Assembly: GCA_050300875.1 (NCBI GenBank)
Contig: JBNKYL010000131.1
Span: 1 to 9,992 of the forward strand
Reading direction: 5' to 3'
Source: CBDCFL01 sp050300875
GTDB taxonomy: Bacteria > Pseudomonadota > Alphaproteobacteria > Rhodobacterales > Rhodobacteraceae
Length of the DNA: 9,992 bases
Positions 5,826-9,992 of this stretch are shown here, one piece after another; positions within the stretch are counted from its first letter, which is position 1, and every line of letters begins with the position of its first letter. The position numbers and the translations under genes were made by a program. Under the pieces are notes generated by a model. It was not told the origin of the DNA, searched no databases, and saw only the letters and a list, made by a program, of their open reading frames with translations.

Positions 5826-8002
5826 TTGCGCTGCAACCTCAGTGCATTCAGCGAAACGGTGATGGACGAGGCCGACATGGCCAGAGCAGCCGCCAGGGGC
5901 GTGGCCAGACCCGCCAGTGCCAGCGGCACGGCGATCAGGTTGTATCCCGCGGCAAGCGCGAAGTTTTCCTTGATGCGCTTGGTGGCGCTGACGGCCACGC
6001 GGGTGGCGGTGGTGACCGGGGCCAGTGAATTGCCGATCAGCACGATATCAGACACGACGCGCGCGGCTTCAAGCGCCGAGGCCGGGGATATCGACACATG
6101 CGCGGCGGCCAACGCCCCGGTGTCGTTCAACCCGTCGCCTACCATCAGCACGCGGCGACCCGACCGGGCCAACGCGCCGACGCGGGCCGCCTTGTCCTCC
6201 GGCAGCAAGCCCGCCTCCCATGCGCTGATATCCAGAACTTCGGCCACCTCCGCCACGTGATCGGCGGTATCCCCGGACAAAAGGATCACGTCCAGCCCGC
6301 GCGCTTTCAGGCCTGCGACAGCCTCTGTCGCGCCGTCGCGCAGATTGTCTGCAAAGTGGAAGGTGACAGGCGTTCCGGAACCGATCCGCAGTGTGGTCGA
6401 CAGCCCCCCTGCCCCATCCGCACCGACCCAGGCGCCACGCCCAAGCCGTACCGTTGCGCCATCTTGAGTCGCTTCAACGCCATAACCTGGAACTTCGCGG
6501 ATCGCGTCCAGTTTGGCGGGTGCGTGGCCACCTGCGCGCAGCCCTTCGGACAGTGCTGCGGCCAACGGGTGGGCCGAACCTTCGGCCAGTGCAAGCGCAA
6601 CGGACAGGGACTGATCGTCTGCCTGGAAATCGCCCAGAAGCCGCGGCTGACCCGCCGTCAGCGTGCCTGTCTTGTCGAAAACCACCGTGTCGACCTCGGC
6701 CAGCCGTTCCAGCGCGGTCGCCGATTTGATAAGCATCCCGTCGCGATAAAGCCGCCCCGACGCCGCGGCCGATACCGCAGGCACAGCCAGACCCAGCGCA
6801 CATGGGCAGGTGATGATCAGAACCGCCACGGCGATGTTCAACGCCAGGCGCGCATCGCCCGAGGCCCAGAACCACCCCACGAAAGCCACGAAGGCCAGGA
6901 TATGTACGGCCGGCGCATAGATGCGGGCGGCGCGGTCGGCCAGTGACGTGTAGCGGTTGCGGGCGGTTTCCGCGATCGCCACCAGGTCGGCAAGACGGCG
7001 CAGGGATGTGTCATCGCCCGATGACGTCACCTCGACATCCAGCGGGCCGGTCAGGTTGACCTCGCCTGCACTCACCTTCGTTCCGGGCGCTGCCATCACG
7101 GGCAGGGTTTCGCCGGTCAGCAGCGACCGATCCAGTTCGCTTTCTCCGATACGGATAACACCATCCACGGGCATCCGCGCGCCGGGCAGGATGCGCACCA
7201 TGTCACCTGGGGCCAGGGCCGAAACCGCCACGCGGTTGCCATCTGGCAAAAGTGCGCGCGGCACTTCCAGCGCGGCCAGTTCGGCGGCGGCGGATCGGGC
7301 TGCGTGGCGGGTGCGGTGATCAAGATAGCGGCCAGCCAGCAGGAAAAAGGTCAGTGACAGGGCCGCGTCAAAATAGGCATGCTCGCCCGATTGACTGGTC
7401 TCATAAACGGACAATCCGGCCGCCAGCAGGATCGCCAACGATATTGGCACATCCATGTTCAGACTGCGGGCTTTCAGCCCTGTCCACGCGTGGACAAAGA
7501 ACGGCTGCGCGGAAAAAACAATGGCGGGCAGCGCGATCAGCGCGGAAATCCAGTGGAACAGGTCGCGTGTCGCCTCTGCTGCGCCGGACCAGACGGCCAC
7601 CGACAGCAGCATGACATTCATCATCGCGAACCCGGCCACGCCAAGCCGCATCAATAGCGCCCTGCCGCGTGCATCAAGGCTCGTCGCCTCGATCTCGCCC
7701 CGGTCGAGTTCATGGGCTTCGTAGCCCGCCGCGCCTACGGCGGCGATCAGGTCGGCGGTTTCGACCCCGGCCGATGCCTGCACCATGGCGCGCCGCAATG
7801 TCAGGTTGACGCGCGCCTGGTGAACGCCGGGTACCGCGTTCAGCGACCGTTCGACGGCGGAAATACAGCCCGCACAATGCATGGCCGGAACCGACAGGAC
7901 GATGTCAGACGCGCGCGCCTCCGCCTCGGCCAGATCGGTGGCCAGATCGGTGACCGAACAGGCCGCGCATGCGGCAGGACGGGGCGGCGCGAGATCCGTC
8001 AT
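5822..8002 (-). CDS. ccoI: Copper-translocating P1B-type ATPase CcoI (FixI) for cbb3 oxidase assembly
   Basis: A 726-residue Cu(I) P-type ATPase that exports copper across the inner membrane to supply the cbb3 oxidase. Visible in order: an N-terminal C12-x-x-C15 pair; a heavy-metal-associated domain with MHCAGC (C43, C46); four helices between about 117 and 226; the actuator motif LTGE (296-299); the metal-site CPC in helix 6 (399-401); the phosphorylation site D443 in DKTGT; the nucleotide-binding HP pair (478-479); GDGLND (622-627); Y687-N688 in helix 7; and MSASS (709-713) in helix 8. CPC with YN and MSxSS is the Cu(I) (P1B-1) signature. Its position between ccoH and ccoS identifies it as CcoI, not the detoxifying CopA. 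The ATG at 8002 overlaps the ccoH stop by 4 nt. The GDGxND motif continues TGAL, where most P-type ATPases have xPxL. Confidence 0.96.
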   Translation of the reverse strand: MTDLAPPRPAACAACSVTDLATDLAEAEARASDIVLSVPAMHCAGCISAVERSLNAVPGVHQARVNLTLRRAMVQASAGVETADLIAAVGAAGYEAHELDRGEIEATSLDARGRALLMRLGVAGFAMMNVMLLSVAVWSGAAEATRDLFHWISALIALPAIVFSAQPFFVHAWTGLKARSLNMDVPISLAILLAAGLSVYETSQSGEHAYFDAALSLTFFLLAGRYLDHRTRHAARSAAAELAALEVPRALLPDGNRVAVSALAPGDMVRILPGARMPVDGVIRIGESELDRSLLTGETLPVMAAPGTKVSAGEVNLTGPLDVEVTSSGDDTSLRRLADLVAIAETARNRYTSLADRAARIYAPAVHILAFVAFVGWFWASGDARLALNIAVAVLIITCPCALGLAVPAVSAAASGRLYRDGMLIKSATALERLAEVDTVVFDKTGTLTAGQPRLLGDFQADDQSLSVALALAEGSAHPLAAALSEGLRAGGHAPAKLDAIREVPGYGVEATQDGATVRLGRGAWVGADGAGGLSTTLRIGSGTPVTFHFADNLRDGATEAVAGLKARGLDVILLSGDTADHVAEVAEVLDISAWEAGLLPEDKAARVGALARSGRRVLMVGDGLNDTGALAAAHVSISPASALEAARVVSDIVLIGNSLAPVTTATRVAVSATKRIKENFALAAGYNLIAVPLALAGLATPLAAALAMSASSITVSLNALRLQRK

Positions 8003-8457
8003 TTCACGAAAAGCGCGATGCGCTGGTGAAAGGGCGTGCCGTCGGGTGCGGTGCCTTTGACGCGCAGGTTCCAGTTTCCGCGCCCCAGATCGACCGGTGC
8101 GACATAGGCGCCGTTTTCATAGACGAAGGCCGGGGTCTGATCGTCGCGTACATGGGTGGCGCGGCCAAGAATGGCGTCCAGGCTGGCCAGTTCGACCGGG
8201 TGCCCGGCGCTGTCCTTGACCTGAAATACCAGCGCGTCGCCGTCGATTTCGGCCGAGATCGCCCAGCCCAGCGCTTCCTGTGCCGCGCGCTCTTCGTCGA
8301 AGGTCTGGCTGGCGACATAGGAGTTCTTCACCTCGAGCCCCGGGAAGGTCTTTACCGCTTTCACGGCCATGGTGACGTTCACCGCGATGATGATCGCGAA
8401 TGCGGAAACCGTGATGAACAGGACCTTGCGGCCGGTGATCGGCTTGCCTTCGGTCAT
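7999..8457 (-). CDS. ccoH: cbb3 oxidase assembly protein CcoH (FixH)
   Basis: This 152-residue protein has a short cytoplasmic N-terminus, one membrane helix (about 12-34) and a periplasmic domain of roughly 115 residues, the FixH family layout. Recognisable FixH features are the helix-to-domain segment FPGLEVKNSYVASQTF (38-53), followed by a beta-rich domain with GNWNLRVKG and a C-terminal FHQRIALFVK strand. CcoH is a stable partner of the cbb3 assembly complex and interacts with CcoN and the CcoI pump. The gene overlaps ccoG (8454-8457) and ccoI (7999-8002) by 4 nt each; a good GGGAGG ribosome site lies 5 nt before the ATG, inside the ccoG end. Family assignment rests on layout and context more than on catalytic motifs, as the family has none. 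Confidence 0.9.
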   Translation of the reverse strand: MTEGKPITGRKVLFITVSAFAIIIAVNVTMAVKAVKTFPGLEVKNSYVASQTFDEERAAQEALGWAISAEIDGDALVFQVKDSAGHPVELASLDAILGRATHVRDDQTPAFVYENGAYVAPVDLGRGNWNLRVKGTAPDGTPFHQRIALFVK

Positions 8458-9866
8458 TGTGGCCTCCCGTTGAAGATGGTGTCCTTCGATGCGCGTTCGC
8501 CGTTGGTCATGTCCTCTATCCAGAAGCGGAACGGCACGCGCGATGACGATGCGGCATCGCTGCCGGCCGGCGCGATAACATAAACGCGCTGCAACAGGGT
8601 TTCATCTGCGGGAACCTCGACGACCAACTCGCTGGTCCCTTCCAGTTCGATGCGCAGCGTTTCTGCAGAAGTCAGAGACACATGGAAGGGGCGCATTTCG
8701 CCATTCTTGTTGCGAAGACGTACTTCGTAGGTGTTGCGCACGGACCCGTCCGAAAGCACGACATAGACCGGGCTGCGTATGGGCGCGACGGTAAAGTCGA
8801 TTTCGGGCCGGATGAACAGCGCCACCACCAGACCGATGCCAACCAGCGACCACAGCGTGGTGTACAGGATCGTGCGGGGGCGCAGGATGTGCTGCCAGAT
8901 CGGCTTGGGTGGTTGGCCCGCGCGCTCACGGGGTTCATCCGTCAAAGCCATGTAGTCGATCAAGCCGCGGGGCTTGCCGACCTTGTCCATCATGTCGTCG
9001 CAGGCATCGATGCAGAGCGCACAGGTGATGCAGGCCAGTTGCTGACCGTCACGAATGTCGATCCCCATCGGGCAGACGTTTACGCAGGCGTTACAGTCGA
9101 TGCAATCGCCCAGCCCATCCCGGCTTTTGCCCTTGCCACGCGGCTCGCCGCGCCATTCGCGATAAGCCACGGTCAGCGTGTCGATATCCATCATCGCAGC
9201 CTGGATGCGTGGCCAGGGGCACATATAGATGCAGATCTGTTCGCGGGCGAAACCGCCAAAGCCGACGGTGGTGGCCGTGGCGATGGCGATGGTCATGTAG
9301 GCAACCGGGTGCGCGTTGCCTGTCACCAGGTCCACCAGAAGTGTCGGCGCGTCGGTAAAGTAGAAGACCCAGGCGCCGCCAGTGGCCACGCCGATGCCGA
9401 GCCAGATCAGCCACTTGAACAGGCGCAGGCGAATCTTGCGGGCGTCCCATTTGGACTTCCACAACCGGACGCGAGCGTTACGGTCGCCTTCGATCCAGCG
9501 TTCGGTCAGGATGAACAGGTCGGTCCAAACGGTTTGCGGGCAGGCATAGCCGCACCAGACCCGACCGGCGGCAGAGGTGAAAAGGAAGAGCCCAAGCCCC
9601 GCCATGATCAAGAGGCCAGCGATGAAGTAGAATTCGTGCGGCCAGATCTCGATCCAGAAAAAGAAGAAGCGTCGACCGGCCAGATCAACAAGAACCGCCT
9701 GATCGGGCAACTCGGGGCCACGGTCCCAACGGATCCAGGGGGTCAGGTAATAGACGCCAAGCGTCAATCCCATGATCCACCATTTCAAGGATCGGTAGAA
9801 CCCGGACACACGTCTGGGGAATACCGGTTCGCGGGCGGCATAAAGGGGCGTAGGGCTGTCAGTCAT
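8454..9866 (-). CDS. ccoG: cbb3 oxidase assembly protein CcoG (FixG), 2[4Fe-4S] membrane cupric reductase
   Basis: This 470-residue polytopic protein has the CcoG pattern. Membrane helices lie near 28-44, 79-97, 150-170, 187-205 and 333-353. Paired cysteines lie at the membrane: C105-x3-C109P and C212-x3-C216P. Two cytoplasmic ferredoxin-like [4Fe-4S] motifs follow: C255, C258, C261, C265P and C279, C282, C285, C289. The C-terminal 115 residues form the periplasmic Ig-like FixG domain. CcoG has been shown in other proteobacteria to reduce Cu(II) to Cu(I), supplying the CcoI pump. The ATG at 9866 has AGGA 11 nt upstream and is the first gene after the FNR box, so it opens the ccoGHIS operon. 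Length and motif set are those of a complete, functional gene. Confidence 0.96.
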   Translation of the reverse strand: MTDSPTPLYAAREPVFPRRVSGFYRSLKWWIMGLTLGVYYLTPWIRWDRGPELPDQAVLVDLAGRRFFFFWIEIWPHEFYFIAGLLIMAGLGLFLFTSAAGRVWCGYACPQTVWTDLFILTERWIEGDRNARVRLWKSKWDARKIRLRLFKWLIWLGIGVATGGAWVFYFTDAPTLLVDLVTGNAHPVAYMTIAIATATTVGFGGFAREQICIYMCPWPRIQAAMMDIDTLTVAYREWRGEPRGKGKSRDGLGDCIDCNACVNVCPMGIDIRDGQQLACITCALCIDACDDMMDKVGKPRGLIDYMALTDEPRERAGQPPKPIWQHILRPRTILYTTLWSLVGIGLVVALFIRPEIDFTVAPIRSPVYVVLSDGSVRNTYEVRLRNKNGEMRPFHVSLTSAETLRIELEGTSELVVEVPADETLLQRVYVIAPAGSDAASSSRVPFRFWIEDMTNGERASKDTIFNGRPQ

Positions 9867-9992
9867 TGAATTGAGTATCCTGTTTCGCGCGATACTGCTC
9901 TAGTGCGAGGCTCAGCCTACAACCTTGACCTGAGTCAATGGTTACGAGCAATTTTTGCTGGGAAGAAATCGGCACCGGCCCCAAGAGACGCG
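9867..9992. other. Non-coding region upstream of ccoG, apart from the FNR box
   Basis: No convincing gene is visible between the ccoG start and the right edge. The minus-strand sequence at 9940-9992 does not read as a CcoP C-terminus, so if ccoNOQP lies upstream, as usual in Rhodobacteraceae, its last stop codon is beyond the window or within the last few bases. A weak AT-containing hairpin (AGCAA-TTT-TTGCT, 9947-9959) lies here. Confidence 0.5.
9925..9938 (-). promoter_or_regulatory. FNR/FnrL-type operator (anaerobox) of the ccoGHIS operon
   Basis: TTGAC-CTGA-GTCAA is a perfect 5-bp dyad with the 4-nt spacing of the FNR/FixK consensus TTGAT-N4-ATCAA, differing by one symmetrical base per arm. 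Its centre (9931.5) is about 65 nt before the ccoG ATG. If it acts as a class II activator site at -41.5, transcription starts near 9890, and the hexamer TAGAGC (9902-9897, three of six bases) falls exactly where the -10 should be. Oxygen-limited induction of cbb3 assembly genes by FNR/FixK proteins is established in related bacteria; activity at this site is inferred. Confidence 0.75.

Noticed and set aside
5822..8002. CcoI as a CopA-type copper detoxification pump
   Set aside because: Motifs do not separate the two well, but the overlap with ccoH and ccoS on both sides fixes it as the cbb3 assembly pump.
8682..9869. A 395-codon open frame on the plus strand opposite ccoG
   Set aside because: It is antisense to a gene with complete iron-sulfur and membrane motifs. 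The translation is rich in Arg, Gln, His, Gly and Asp with no domain or membrane pattern, typical of shadow frames in GC-rich DNA.
9947..9959. AGCAA-TTT-TTGCT hairpin as a terminator for an upstream ccoP
   Set aside because: The stem is only 5 bp with two G-C pairs, and no T-tract follows on the minus strand; no coding end is visible next to it.

Overview
This is a GC-rich, densely coded bacterial window. It looks like an alphaproteobacterial chromosome, most likely Rhodobacteraceae (Roseobacter/Rhodobacter group). The reasons are a ccoG-ccoH-ccoI-ccoS (fixGHIS) operon behind an FNR/FnrL-type palindrome, an elongator-type tRNA-Met with encoded CCA, and the overall gene style. The taxonomic call is an inference from gene content, not a database result. 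I see no phage, IS element, CRISPR array or other sign of recent transfer.

Layout, left to right. (1) Positions 1-743, minus strand: the N-terminal 247 residues of a periplasmic adaptor (HlyD/RND membrane-fusion type), whose C-terminus lies beyond the left edge. (2) Positions 744-899: an AT-rich, dyad-rich non-coding stretch that probably holds the adaptor promoter and operator. (3) Positions 900-1337, minus: an unrecognised small protein with one N-terminal membrane anchor, a long methionine-cored coiled coil and an aromatic C-terminal tail. (4) Positions 1583-1659, minus: tRNA-Met(CAU) with its own promoter just upstream. (5) Positions 1714-4946, minus: a two-gene ABC exporter of the YbbA/YbbP type with a 4-nt start/stop overlap. 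(6) Positions 4953-5639, plus: a secreted GDSL esterase/thioesterase of the TesA type, divergent from ybbA with almost no space between the starts. (7) Positions 5667-9866, minus: ccoG, ccoH, ccoI and ccoS, each junction overlapping as ATGA, with an FNR box at 9925-9938.

Two functional modules are well supported. The tesA/ybbA/ybbP trio has the same arrangement as in E. coli and probably links a periplasmic lipid or thioester hydrolase to a membrane-extracting (FtsX/MacB-like) ABC transporter. The ccoGHIS operon matures the high-affinity cbb3 cytochrome oxidase: CcoG reduces Cu(II), CcoI pumps Cu(I) across the membrane, and CcoH and CcoS assist assembly. Its structural genes ccoNOQP are expected just past the right edge.

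The least explained part is the left end. There, the methionine-rich coiled-coil membrane protein lies directly upstream of an adaptor whose helical hairpin is split by an unusual Gly/Phe/Met-containing insertion. These two may form an undescribed accessory-plus-adaptor pair. The rest of the window is conventional.
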